The position numbers were made by a program, and so were the translations under genes. 62,000 bases of DNA from Glandiceps talaboti (Eukaryota; Hemichordata; Enteropneusta; Spengelidae): positions 8,342,953 to 8,404,952 of the forward strand of contig NC_135571.1 in assembly GCF_964340395.1 (NCBI RefSeq), written 5' to 3'. Under the pieces are notes generated by a model, which was not told the DNA's origin, ran no database searches, and saw only the letters and a program-made list of their open reading frames with translations. Positions 30,717 to 42,587 of this stretch are shown one piece after another (positions within the stretch are counted from its first letter, which is position 1; the number at the start of each line of letters is the position of its first letter).

Positions 30717-30821
30717 TCCGCAAAAACGTTGTTATGTGTTGAAACTCCAAGAACGCAGTACCTCAACCAAGGGAAGTTGGTAGATCTAAAATACTAAAAC
30801 TCAAGACAATTGACATTTATA
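30717..30821 (-). promoter_or_regulatory. Predicted core promoter and non-coding first exon of gene D
   Basis: On the minus strand a TATAAAT box (30815-30821) is followed about 30 bases on by a likely transcription start, and then by a segment ending AAAG with a GTAGGG donor at 30717. The same TATA box, segment and a GTAAGA donor occur in gene E (36985-37106). A UTR acceptor (ATTTTAG) lies shortly upstream of the ATG. Conservation between paralogs is the main support. Confidence 0.55.
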
Positions 30822-31943
30822 CTCTGTATCAAATAAAACCAGTACATTTATGATTTGATATTAAAATTAAAAATATCACTCTTTAATTTGCCACTGGTAT
30901 TGATATAGGGATAAGTAAATAACTGTCCATGGTACGATGTAGGCGATAAGTCAAATTTTACTGGTATGCACACATCAAAAAAGAACACATTAATTGTCTA
31001 TGTTCCGGTTGGGTTTTTTCGTTAATTAAATTCGTGTTTTTTAATTAAAATTTCTGGTGATGGACATTTAAATATTAATACAACGAATTAGAATTGAATC
31101 TAATACGTGAAGTAGACGAACACAATATGCAGACTGTGGTGTATGTATTCAATTTACAGGCTTAAAACATCTGGGATTTTATCAAATATGACCAAAACAA
31201 GAAAATTTACATAAAATCACAATATTTTCAAATTTTGTTGTACTATTTTGATAGTAAAAGATGTTGATATTTAAACATAAATAGAAGTAAATTGTTACCA
31301 ATTTCTTCGCCTTTCAATGTACAATACACGGCTTTGCCATCCTATGGTCAGCAGCTAAAAATAGCGTTGGTTGTGCTAGGGGAAACACATAATTTATTTT
31401 ATGTGGCCTTGTATCATTTTTACGTTATTGCACCTTTGAAAGTATCGACCTGTGTAAGGATATTATAGTAGCCAGTTGACATGAAAACAAATTGGCAAAA
31501 TGGCATCGCTGCCACCAATGTTGAATATTTTAAAGACATACATGTAGGTTATTTCCTACTACCACATCCTGGTTGAATTATGTCAAGGCACTGCACTACT
31601 CAATAAATGTGTTTGGATCTCATTGGCTTTTAAGTTAAAAGCAACAACGTCTAGATAGACTAGATGAGTACACTCTCCTGATGTGGTCGAGAATGAGGTC
31701 AACATCCCATATTATCCCTATCTTACACAACTATTCCCATTTCACTGTTGTGAGATCCATTGCTCTCCTCACTCCTTTACTGGCTATTAGTTGACTATAT
31801 GGTTGTCGGCAGTGATTCAATTTATATGGTCTGCTATTATTCCAACCCTAACCCTAACCGGTCTGACAGCAGTGGGATGCTAAAATCACAAAATAATGGT
31901 AGGTTAGACAATACTATGAATCAAAGTCCCTCACCAGAGAACC

Positions 31944-32125
31944 CAATCTGATTAAAAATCTGTGGTGGTGAAAGCGGCTAAATGCTTTATTTACCTCTAT
32001 TTCCATCGTTTTGCGTGTGGGAAGGCGGCAATCACTCGGAACAAAAACAAAAGACACAAAATGATTGAAATAGAGGTAAATAAAGCATTTAGCTGCTTTC
32101 ACCACATCAGATTTTAATCAGATTG
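31944..32125. mobile_element. 182-bp long-TIR MITE with 9-bp target-site duplication
   Basis: The ends CAATCTGATTAAAA and TTTTAATCAGATTG are the start of inverted arms of about 70 bases, with mismatches, around a centre of about 37 bases. The flanks carry the identical 9-mer CAGAGAACC at 31935-31943 and 32126-32134. Long arms with a 9-bp duplication fit Mutator-like elements. It sits between duplication units 1 and 2 and has no partner at the end of unit 2. Confidence 0.85.
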
Positions 32126-32859
32126 CAGAGAACCGAGACGTGAAATGATTTGCTTTGATTATGGAAAGAATATATATATACCTCAGGATATGTGTTATGA
32201 AACACTTATTGACTGGCTTTGATCGGGCACTAGTAAACGTCATGTTACCCCATTTTCTTGTTGTCTAGCAACTATTTCCCTCAGCGATCAATTCTCTGGG
32301 TAATAGACGTCTACACATGCCCTCATAGCCAGGCAATGCAAGTGTATAATATGCAAGTGTATAATAGATATAACATATCTGAACTCCAGACTGTGAACAC
32401 ATCATCGAAGAATGTCATCTTGAAACGTTCTCGTCACTTCTAGATAGATAATCCTGAATTCAATGACGGGATCATACCTATATGTTAAAGTTTTAATGTG
32501 CCAAAGAGAATATGAAACCATGATGTAAAAAATGTAGCTCACCTAAAAGTAAAGAGTGGATTTCATCAGCTGACAGACTTTTAAACACATTCGCTTACCC
32601 ATTCCTGCAAGCACATCTGCTATTGAAATAAACCTACACTTTGTCATTTTCTCAATAGTTTATTCAAGGAAGGGAAAAGAGTAAGAGTTACCATAGCAAC
32701 TTATTAAAATACGGCATGTCACCACTGTATCAATACCATGATAGTGACGTCATTTCGAATTCTTCAAACGAAAAAAAGGAAATAGCATATGCGTCTAAAA
32801 TTTCGAAGTTTAAATGGTTATGCAAATCTCTTTGATGACGATGCCTGACTCGTAATCAG

Positions 32860-34463
32860 CTAGCCTGCCATAACCTCAACTTCACATAGACTAAGAGGTC
32901 TCTCCTCGTCTGTTAGTTGGATGCTGACGTATCGCCCTCCCATTGGTGTTTCACAATCACTGGCACAGAGGACTTTAATAGGGTTCTCGTCAGTCATCTT
33001 GCCAAGAACTTGGTCACCACATTGGGGATTTTGACTGTGGTCTGCGTTATCACCGACACGTACGATAGCAGACCTCAGTCGATAGGCTGAAAACAAAGAC
33101 ACTTCTCTGTCAGAAAATGGCAAAATGTTTTAATTATTTTTCAGCAGTAGCAGCCAACAATGTAGTTCTGATTTTTTTTCTGTGTAAGTGCTAATTCAAG
33201 TTTTCCATTGTTTTCCAAATGGTCTCTGTGTTGTTTATTTCTTCCTATCAGATGTAAAGCCATTACAGATTGGAAGAATAGTTATAGAGTGTCTTTGAAA
33301 GTTGATGACAGTTTCCGCATCCACTATTTCTCGCGAGACTTTACATTTTTTACGATTTTATTATTTGTTTCTCGAATACGTAAAAAAAAGTTTATTGTCG
33401 GTAGTGAAAAGCTGGGTGGGGTCAGGTAACCGAAACCAAACAATAATTTTTTAGGCCTAACTCAGCCTAACGTGATCGTTGACATCAATGATTGAAAAAT
33501 CGGTTTGAACCCTCGATCGCCTGTTTACTGTATTATTGTACCCACAGTTGTACAAAAAATAGCATACAACACATTTTCAGATCAGGTCCACGTTCCCTTA
33601 ATATATATATGATTTTGAATAACGTGATCATACCGCTTTCCTGTTCATTGTAAATGACAATCTCGAATATATCTTTGCTTTGCTCCAGATCCACTTTCCA
33701 CCATGGGTCGTCTTCTCGATGGGTCTCGCTACAGGATCCATCACTCAAGTAGCTTGATGTGTCACCGTCCACTGCCTTATCCGGCGTGTGGTCAGTATTC
33801 TTTTTGAGACTGCTTTGACTAGCTGGTTTATTCAGGGCAACGTTACTTATAGTGAATGGACAAGCTTGGAGAGAAATAGAAAATTAGTGCATATGGTTAA
33901 GTTTGGATTTATTTTTCATTTTTATTTATTACACTTCATCACAGACAATAATAATAAATAATAACAAAATGTATAAACTTATAGCTTATGTGAGTTCAAA
34001 CTGTTGATAGACAGAATGTCTAAATATCAACGTAATGTAGATAGCTGAAATAATTCTACTAGACACTGTTGAGAGATTTTTAAAAATTATACATGTCTAC
34101 ACATGAAAGACAACATAACAAGAATAATGATTATAATAACTTAAATATGACAATTTTGTAATTATTACATACATCAAGTGTGTGTGTATGTATGTATGTA
34201 TGTATGTATGTATGTATGTATGTATGTATGTATGTATGTATGTATGCATGCGCATTTGTGTGTATGTATGTATGTATGTATGTATGTATGTATGTATGTA
34301 TGTATGTGTGTGTGTATGTATGTATGTATGTATGTATGTATGCATGTATGTATGTATGTATGTATGTATGTATGTATGTATGTATTGTGTGTATGTATGT
34401 ATGTATGTATGTATGTATGTATGTATGTATGTATGTATGTATGTATGTATGTATGTATGTATG

Positions 34464-34497
<34 letters not shown>

Positions 34498-34642
34498 TGT
34501 ATGTATGTATGTGTGTGTATGTATGTATGTATGTATGCATGTATGTATGTATGTATGTATGTATGTATGTATGTATTGTGTGTATGTATGTATGTATGTA
34601 TGTATGTATGTATGTATGTATGTATGTATGTATGTATGTATG

Positions 34643-34676
<34 letters not shown>

Positions 34677-34741
34677 TGTATGTATGTATTGTATGTGTGT
34701 GTATGTATGCGTGTATGTATGTATGTATGTATGTATGTATG

Positions 34742-34775
<34 letters not shown>

Positions 34776-36292
34776 TGTATGTATGTATGTATGTATGTAT
34801 GTATTGTATGTGTGTGTATGTATGCGTGTATGTATGTATGTATGTATGTATGTATGTATGCGTGTATGTATGTATGTATGTATGTATGTATGTATGTATG
34901 TATGTATGTATGTATGTATGTATGTATGTATGTATGTATGTATGTATGTATGTATGTATGTATGTATGTATGTATGTATGCAGACATGTCTCATTAAATG
35001 ATGGTGGAAAATAGAAATAATGTTGCAAATGCTGTAATTAATCTTGCAGTATATTAATAAGAATGAATTATGTTTAATTATTTATTTTAACGAAATTACG
35101 GTTTGACTCAAGCAGTTTACTACTTGAAAACTCACTTTCAAATATAAATCACATAAATAATGAATTAAAATGCAAAGAAAGTCTACTTACGAAGAGGTTC
35201 CGTGGTGGCTATGACTGAAGAAAACAATATTCAGATAAATAGATAAATTAATTAATTAATTAATTAATTAATAAATTAATAAATTTAAGCAAATTAAGAT
35301 TAAGAATACTTCGTTTAATTTATATTCATTAGCAAAGATCCTTTCTCATTTGCATAAACATATTAGAAAAGGCAGATTACTTTTTCTTTGGTGTTTTGGG
35401 TCGTTACATTATTCACGTGAAAGACACCAAACGAATGGCAATAGGTAGATTTTACGTAATTTCACAAGATGTAACTGGGGTGTTGTTTTTTCGCGATCAG
35501 ACAACCAATAATATATTCACTGAATGTTGTTAAAATGCCAAGTAAATACATACCAACTGGTTCCTGCGTCGTCTTCGGTGCAGGCGGCTCAGGAGTAGTG
35601 GGTCTACTACCACACGTACGACAAAGACATTTCTTTCCTAGTCATCGTGGCAAAATAAAATAGGGGAAACGGTTGTATGAATTATTAGACATTCAATTCC
35701 CACTATGTCCCTTTGTCAAAAAAAGGAACGTGCGAGTGACAAAAAGGATTCAAAGAATTATTACTAACAAAGCAAGAATATCATTTCTTGATGAAATGAA
35801 GCAAATGCTGGGATAAAGTATAACTAACTTAAATGTAAAACAAATTGTAATATAATAACCACCCTGAATGTTTTATCTCATACAGTGTTTTGAGTACCTC
35901 AGACGGTGTGTTGAAGTAGAATGACGATGTAATGAACCCATATTTTCTGTTCGAATGCGTACTACCTGCTATGTGCATGGTGTAATATTCAATGTCATTA
36001 TTTGAGGTGTCGTTGTTATGATACATTTACAATATTCATATTTGAGGTCTTGTTTGCATGTTAGTCAAAACTTCAATCTGATCTTAATAATGTCTCTCAG
36101 AATGACATTAATTCTAATCTCTTCTCGTTAATATTCAGTTTACTGAATGTAAAATAAAGCAGAAAATTTATTTTTTTAAAAGAGAGCAAAATGAATATTC
36201 AAAACATATCGCATAATTGATATATGCTATATACCTGTCACTGATACTGCACAGACGATAACTGCAATAACTAATACTGTTAACAGTCTCAT
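32860..36292 (-). CDS. Lectin gene E: secreted F-type lectin-like (FTP domain) protein, tandem copy of D
   Basis: Minus-strand exons in transcript order: 36235-36292 (signal peptide MRLLTVLVIAVIVCAVSVT), 35554-35637 (KKCLCRTCGSRP, then PTTPEPPAPKTTQEPV), 35191-35214 (24-base mini-exon, IATTEPL), 33634-33864 and 32860-33086 (FTP domain); 207 residues, all junctions phase 1. The FTP core has AVDGD, DPWWKVDL, NPQCG, GRYVSIQL and LSLCEVEV. Compared with D it lacks the 36-base mini-exon, has two codons fewer at the domain start (CPFT against CTYPVT) and two more before the last strands (CASDCETP, which adds a Cys). The His position is Glu and the RxD Arg is absent. Poly(A) signal at 32659-32664 on the minus strand. 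Confidence 0.87.
34178..34981. repeat. Approximately 800-base (ATGT)n array with higher-order structure
   Basis: Interrupting motifs (TGCATG, TATTGTGTG, TATATATG, TATTGTATGTGTG, TGCGTG) recur in the same order, for example around 34338-34520 and again around 34535-34715, then again from 34688 and 34802. The array therefore grew by duplication of segments of about 115-190 bases as well as by slippage. It lies in the gene E intron where gene D has its shorter array and an extra mini-exon. Confidence 0.93.
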
Positions 36293-36984
36293 TTTTACAC
36301 TCTTGTCTTCGTTTTACTTCGAGCAGGTGTAATTTTTAAAATTCAAGCTGCTGAGATAAAAAAAATCCATGTATGACTGAAATAAGGTAGATTAGGTAGC
36401 ACATAATCTTTTATCATTTCTTTGAAGTTTGAGTAAAATTTGACTAGCCAGTGTGGTGAAAAATCCATGATGATCGGGTTGCTTTAGTGTACCAATTGAA
36501 AAAAGTTAATACGCATGAATCTATGTCTATACAATCAAAGATGCTATTCTTTTTTTTCAAAATGACAATATTTCACATAACACAACCTTTCAACTTTTTT
36601 TTTCTGTTTTACTAAAGTCGGTAAATCGTTGAATTAGCTTTTAATTGAAAATAAAATTTAGATCAAAATCGAGAGAGAAAAGGGTGAATTAAATTCTTCC
36701 AATGCGTCAGATAACAAGTATTACAGTACTTCTTTCCCCAATGTGACATCCATCCCAAATTTCGCTAGCAATATAGTAAAACTTCATTCATGTGAGCATG
36801 GCTCAGAATTAGATGAAGGTGCACGTTGTCACTTGTAGAACATTGTGCTTCGAGTCGATATTTGAAGCAATGGACTTCCAATAAAACAACAAACTAAAAG
36901 TTGTACTGAAGAACAACTCTAATGTTCAGGATAGTCAGCAGGACAAAAGAATCTTACATTTCCTGATATTAAAAAGTATCTTAC

Positions 36985-37106
36985 CTTGCAATTATCTGCG
37001 AAAACGTTGTTACGTGCTGAAGTTACAAGATCACAGTACCTCAACCAAGTCACAAGGGTAGTTGGCAGATCTAAAATACTAGAGCTCGGAACAACTGACA
37101 TTTATA
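36985..37106 (-). promoter_or_regulatory. Predicted core promoter and non-coding first exon of gene E
   Basis: Minus-strand TATAAAT box at 37100-37106, likely start about 30 bases on, and a GTAAGATA donor just after 36985. Matches the gene D segment at 30717-30821 in order and spacing. Confidence 0.55.
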
Positions 37107-38600
37107 CTCTGTATCAAACATAACTAGTAAATTAATAATTCGATATAAAGTTAAAAATACGCCATCTTTCCCACTGGTATTGATATAAGGATTCGTACAC
37201 AACGCAACATGGTACGATGGAGGTGATATGTCAGATTTTACTGGTATAAGCACATCAAAAAAGAACACATTAATTGCCAATGCTATAGTTGGATCTATTC
37301 ATTAATTAAATTCATTTTATTTAATTAAAATTTCTGGTTATGGACATTTTTTGATATTAATACAACAAAGGGTATAGAATCTAATACGTGAAGTAGACGA
37401 ACACAATATGCAGACTGTACCGCATAAATTCTATTTACAGTGTCACTCTTAAACCATCTGAGATTTTTTTTAAAAGATGACCAAAGATATGTAGACAAGA
37501 CAATTTATATGGAATTGAAAGTATATTTTCACATTTTGTTTTACTATTTTAATAGTAAAGGATGATGAAATTTAAACGGAAATAGAAGTGACTTCTCACC
37601 AACTTCTTCCCCTTTCAATGTAACATACATGGCTGCGGTCTGCGGCTAAAAATAGCGTCGGTTTGGTTAGCGAAAACACAAAATTTATTTTATGTGGCCT
37701 TGTACCACTTTGTACGTTGCTACACCTTTGAAAACAACGACCTATCTAAGGATAATATAGAAGCCAGTTGATATGAAAACAAATGTCGTCTGGCTCCTAC
37801 TCAATCTTGTTAAAACTCTGCAATGCGAGAAAAATCTTACCAAAATTGAAACATTTTCTTGTCAAATCACATACAGTGACTGTGAAAAAAAATATTCAAG
37901 AAAGTCATCAACAAGTCATATCATATTAGACTTCATTTTCATATTTTGTAACGTGGTAAGACTCTGCCAAGCTCTCAAACTATGCTAGCGTGGTGATTTT
38001 ACTTTTATCTAAATCACACCCTGGTGATTTGTTGTGATAGTGTTTCACTGATGTATAGTTTCCATTGAACACAAATCTCTACAACATGGCCCTCACCTTG
38101 TTAATCTAAATACATGTGTTAAAATTCAGTCAAACATGGAAAAGGACACGAATCCCAGATCTAGAATCAACGTAAGGACTTAATCCCACCGCTGCCACCA
38201 TGTTGAATGTTTGAAAGGCATTGGTTATTTCATACTACCGCAACCTGGTTGAATTTATGTCAAGGCACTGCACTACTCAATACATGTCTTTGGATCTCAT
38301 TGGCGAAGCTAAAGGCAAACACTTTAAAACACTAGATGAGTACACTCCCGATGTGGTCGGGAATGAGGTCAACATCCCACAACATTATCCCTAATATCTT
38401 ACTCAACAATTCCCATTTCACTGTCGTGAGATCCATTGCTTTACTCACTCCTTAACTGGCTACTATTTGACTATATGGTTGTCGGCAGTGATTTGATTTA
38501 TCTGAGCTGATATTACTCCAATCCTAACCCTAACCGGTCTGGCAGCAGTGGGATGCTAAAAGCACAAAATAATGCAATGTTAGACAATAAAATGTATCAA

Positions 38601-39090
38601 AACAAAATATGACCCTCCACTTATCACATTTTCCAAACTTTGTCCCTCACTCGAAAACCGAAATGTCAAAAGTGCCACACTTTCCTGGCCCTCCCGCTGG
38701 TAATTACTGATAGTTCCCTTGAATGGAAATTGCTATAATCTGAACAATATCTTGTTCTAAAATATGGCATGCCCTTGTAATAATAAGCTCGAAGGTCACA
38801 CATGGTTTTTGGCTGAATGGAGAAATAGTATTGTGGAATAATAGAGCCACACAACCTCTAGCAGAAGTTATGACAAATAAAAAAAAAGATCGTCGTGTTT
38901 TGGAAGATTTCCATATTTGATCACCATAACGAACAAGTTACGTAGACACGGCTTGTCATGACGCAGAAAGACTAGACTATATAACCCATATTTTCAGTTC
39001 AAAGACAATAACTTGGCGTGTGTAAGGTGTAATTCTTAGTTATTTAATCACATTAGTATTAACGACATTAGTTACATTGAATGACTTGAC
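38601..39090. other. Intergenic sequence, no gene seen
   Basis: Includes a CACTCGAAAACC/ACCCTCCAC stretch similar to 57190-57260, and a short resemblance (ACGTAGACACG) to 7739. No exons were recognised. Confidence 0.5.
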
Positions 39091-39124
<34 letters not shown>

Positions 39125-39125
39125 A

Positions 39126-39205
<80 letters not shown>
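39091..39205. repeat. (GT)n with internal (ATGT)n
   Basis: Pure GT run of about 75 bases following a short ATGT block. Confidence 0.97.
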
Positions 39206-39206
<1 letters not shown>

Positions 39207-39580
39207 TCAAGCATCACTTCGCTCTATGCACAGTATTAGTAACCGTACCGTTATTGCAATATTCTAATAGTGGATCTACTGAAATGTAATACTAAAAAAA
39301 CACTGCACAGGATATCAAAAGTAAATAACACTTTGATATTTAATTAGACTTTTGTTTAATTAATATAGCCAACAGTTATTAATGAATAGAGAGTTACACC
39401 AATATCCACAATTTCCATTTTTTCATTTATTAAATTACACGTACATATTTATCATGATGACGTATGTAGGCATCTTTGGACACCCTAGTTTTAAACAAAT
39501 TTGTAAGACCATTTTCCATTTCGTATAGGACACAGCGTTTAAGTGTGGAAATGTGTAACCATGCACGTAATTATATATTT

Positions 39581-39713
39581 CTGTATGTATGTATGTATGT
39601 ATGTATGTATGTATGTGTGTATGTATGTATGTATGTATGTATGTATGTATGTGTGTGTGTGTGTATGTGTGTGTGTATGTATGGATGTATGTACGTATAT
39701 ATGTATGTATGTA

Positions 39714-39744
<31 letters not shown>

Positions 39745-40085
39745 ATGTATGTATGTATGTATGTATGTATGTATGTATGTATGTATGTATGTATGTACGT
39801 ATGTATGTATGTATGTATGTACTTGTGTATGTATGTATGTATGGATGGATGTATGGATGTATGGATGTATGTACGTACGTATGTATGTATGTATGTATGT
39901 ATGTATATATGTCTGTCTGTCTGTCTGTCTGTCTGTATGGATGGATGGATGGATGGATGTATTTATGCATGCATGCATGTATGTATGTATGTATGTATGT
40001 ATGTATGTATGTATGTATGTATGTATGTATGTATGTTTTTTCACAGACAAGTAAGCAAGACTTAGTGTATGTATGTATGTATGTT
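39581..40085. repeat. Compound array (ATGT)n, (GTGT)n, (ATGG)n, (CTGT)n, (ATGG)n, (GCAT)n, (ATGT)n
   Basis: About 500 bases, with single-base motif changes along its length. Reading frames across it are artefacts. Confidence 0.96.
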
Positions 40086-40764
40086 CTGCACCTTATTTCT
40101 ACCACAGACAAGTAAGACTTGTCCGTGTTTCTACCCATTTCAAGCGACTTGCTCAATACTCTGTGTAGTTGTAGTCACGATGTGATCAACGTGGCGTTAC
40201 AGGCTTAAAATATAGTAGGGTGACAGCATCAATTTAATATTCATACCATTCTATTTGTACCATAGATAGTTACTTAAGCTGGTTGTAAAAGAGAACCAGT
40301 GAAGGTTTTTAGCTCTGCTGTTTACTTTGCAGGGTACATTTACCTGTATGCACAAGTGATATCGTTAGGTTTAAGCTAGCTTCGAAACGTTGTCCACAAC
40401 GTTTGGGTCAAACCTGCAAACTTGTTTCTGCGTAGAAACTCATTCTCACCCATCCAATCATGATTTCCTCGTTTCTTAGATACCTCCCTTCTCGCACATC
40501 ATCGGCAGATCTGTAAAACCTGTTCTTTTAAAAAAACTGAATGTAGAACATTTAAAAAAAAAATTGTATGTACTAGCCCATATTTACAATTTTCACATAA
40601 TTTTAGAAATATTGTTGCTGTTTAGTTGTTTATAGAGATGATAAAATGCAATTTGTGACAGAGATTGTAAGACATTAATATTAAAGTGCGAGTGATTTTT
40701 CATGTATATAGTATTCAAAAAAATGTGGTCGGTCGCAAAATGGAGTCAATACCCTGCACTTGAC

Positions 40765-40765
<1 letters not shown>
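40086..40765. other. Intergenic sequence, no gene seen
   Basis: No exon candidates or recognisable elements. Confidence 0.5.
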
Positions 40766-40795
<30 letters not shown>

Positions 40796-41172
40796 TGTAT
40801 GTATGTATGTATGTATGTATGTATGTATGTATGTATGTATGTATGTATGTGTGTATGTATGTATGTATGTATGTATGTGTGTATGTATGTGTGTATGTAT
40901 GTATGTATGTGTGTATGTGTGTGTATGTATGTATATGTGCGTATGTATGTATGTATGTATGTATGTACGTATGTATGTATGTATGTATGTATGGATGGAT
41001 GTGTATGTATTATGTACACAATATGTACGTATATATGTATGTATATGTATGCATGTACGTGCGCACGCACATATGACTATGTGTGTTTATATGTGTATGT
41101 AGGTGTGCGTGTATGTGTGTATATGTGTATGTAGGTGTGTGTATATGTGTGTCGGTGTGTGTACATGTATGC
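40766..41172. repeat. Compound (ATGT)n array decaying into TG-rich sequence
   Basis: Pure ATGT at the left end, increasingly interrupted by GTGT, ATGG and TACG to the right. The gradient suggests growth at the left end. Confidence 0.95.
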
Positions 41173-42129
41173 TTATTTTTGATAAGGGTTAACAACAATT
41201 AGACTTGACTTGAATATAATCTTAGACTGACTATGCCCCCCCCCCCCATCTCTCGTGATTCAAGTATTGTCAATACGCTCTATAAATGTATTTTAAAACT
41301 GCTCTATTAATATATTTGGAGAATAATTTCATTGTTTATGTTTAACTCTAAGAAAACTGCAGTCGACAAAGTCATAAATTATTTTAATATTTATTCAAAA
41401 AATCCAGAATTAGCATAGTCGTAATACATTTCGATATCAGTATAATCGGAGGAATTCGGGTGGTTTCGGAGGAACTCGTAAAGGAACGAGTTCAAACATC
41501 TGATGTCGTCTCAGTAAATCATGGTTTGCTTGGGTGGGTGGGTGGGTAGATGTATATGCAAACAGTTATACACAGTCAAATTTGTGGCCTACAGATAGAT
41601 AAAAAATAGAATTGTTTCAGAAAGTAATGAAGTGAATTATGAAAGAATACTTTAAGTGACCAATTTAGAGTAATGTTGGGAGATAATATACTATAAGCAA
41701 AAATTGCTGCCGGTCATTCGATTGCAAGATTAATTACATGAAGATGTAGTTTGTGATGGGATCACAAACAGCGCCCTCTATCATAGAATGGACATTACTG
41801 ACAGTTTGCAGTCGAAATCGCTTGGCCTATCAAAAATACGTTGTGAGTTGGTTAAAACGTTAGTACTCATGACGTCATAGTATTTAAATGGATTGAGCCA
41901 CTGATACATCAGGCCAAAAAAAGAAAAGTATTGTTTCTGGTCAGGACAGTTTATTATTTGTCTAAAGTGGTGCGACGACGCAATTTTTTTTTTAATTCTC
42001 AACAAACCTGTCACTCAATCTACTATTTTTGGCAGTTATTGGTCATTTTATTAAGTACTTTAGAGCAAGTGTGTATGTGGGGCAGATGTCATTTGCTTGT
42101 TCATGATTGGCTCTGCACTTGTCATCACT
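41173..42129. other. Intergenic sequence, no gene seen
   Basis: Contains a C-run at about 41237-41247. The stretch does not resemble any lectin exon. No coding signal was recognised. Confidence 0.5.
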
Positions 42130-42265
42130 AAAGTATGAAGAGTTATTTTTGTGGTTTCCCCCGGATGTACAGACTGTATGGGCTCTCTTTTTTGGCCTAA
42201 AGTAGTAATCTTATTCTAGGTTTGAATACCGATGGTCAATTGGTTCATTTTCTATCCTGTTCACT
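42130..42265 (-). pseudogene. Possible relic of a lectin unit (intron and exon edge)
   Basis: The stretch TTATTTTTGTGGTTTCCCCC, GTACAGACTGTATGGGC, CTCTTTTTTGGCCTAA and TATCCTGTTCA matches, in order, the gene D intron and the 3' edge of its first FTP exon (about 25095-25280). Spacing differs and no open frame remains. It suggests a third, decayed copy at the edge of the lectin cluster. Confidence 0.4.
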
Positions 42266-42587
42266 GCCCTGGTGAGATACATCGTTAGTTGTCGTACCTC
42301 CTAGCCCTCTGTTGAAAATCATTAACATAGGCTGATTCAGTAATCCGCCAACCCCCCAACCCCCCCCCCCCCACCCCCACCCCCATATCGTTATCAAACA
42401 CTTAAACATATAAATTCACCTGAAGAAATCTGAGTCTGATGTGCCTTCATATTTATAGAATGACTTACACATATTTGAATAACGTTGTCATGGCACTACA
42501 CGCTGTGACCAATCAGGTTATTGGTTACACATATTCAAATTGTAAGAACTTGACCACGGTTCTCAAGCCAAGCTAGTGATACGAGGG
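42266..42587. other. 3' flank of gene F, with C-rich run
   Basis: A poly-C tract with A interruptions lies at about 42352-42385. No conserved poly(A) signal like those of G and H is obvious. Confidence 0.45.

Larger units (their letters stand above)
24030..31920. repeat. Segmental duplication unit 1 (contains gene D)
   Basis: Left edge near 24030 (CTGAGGATATGTGTTAT) matches 32183 onwards; right edge (ACTAGATGAGTACACTC through the CCTAACC and ACAGCAGTGGGATGC stretch) matches 38330-38600. All gene D exons, the UTR exon and the TATA box have partners in unit 2. Unit 1 is longer mainly because of an insertion of about 1.2 kb at about 27835-29080 and the AATAC array. Confidence 0.8.
32183..38600. 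repeat. Segmental duplication unit 2 (contains gene E)
   Basis: Collinear with 24030-31920 from the downstream flank through the coding exons, the UTR exon and the TATA box to the CCTAACCCTAACC block at about 38525. Unit 2 lacks the AATAC array, the insertion of about 1.2 kb and one mini-exon, and has a longer ATGT array. Confidence 0.8.

Noticed and set aside
31845-31860. CCCTAACCCTAACC as a possible interstitial telomere
   Set aside because: Only two units long, and present in unit 2 as part of the duplicated flank; not a telomere tract.
34097-35028. Very long open frames of alternating Met-Tyr-Val-Cys or Ile-His-Thr-Tyr residues
   Set aside because: They are translations of an ATGT array whose length leaves all frames open on both strands; there is no codon bias, domain or splice context.
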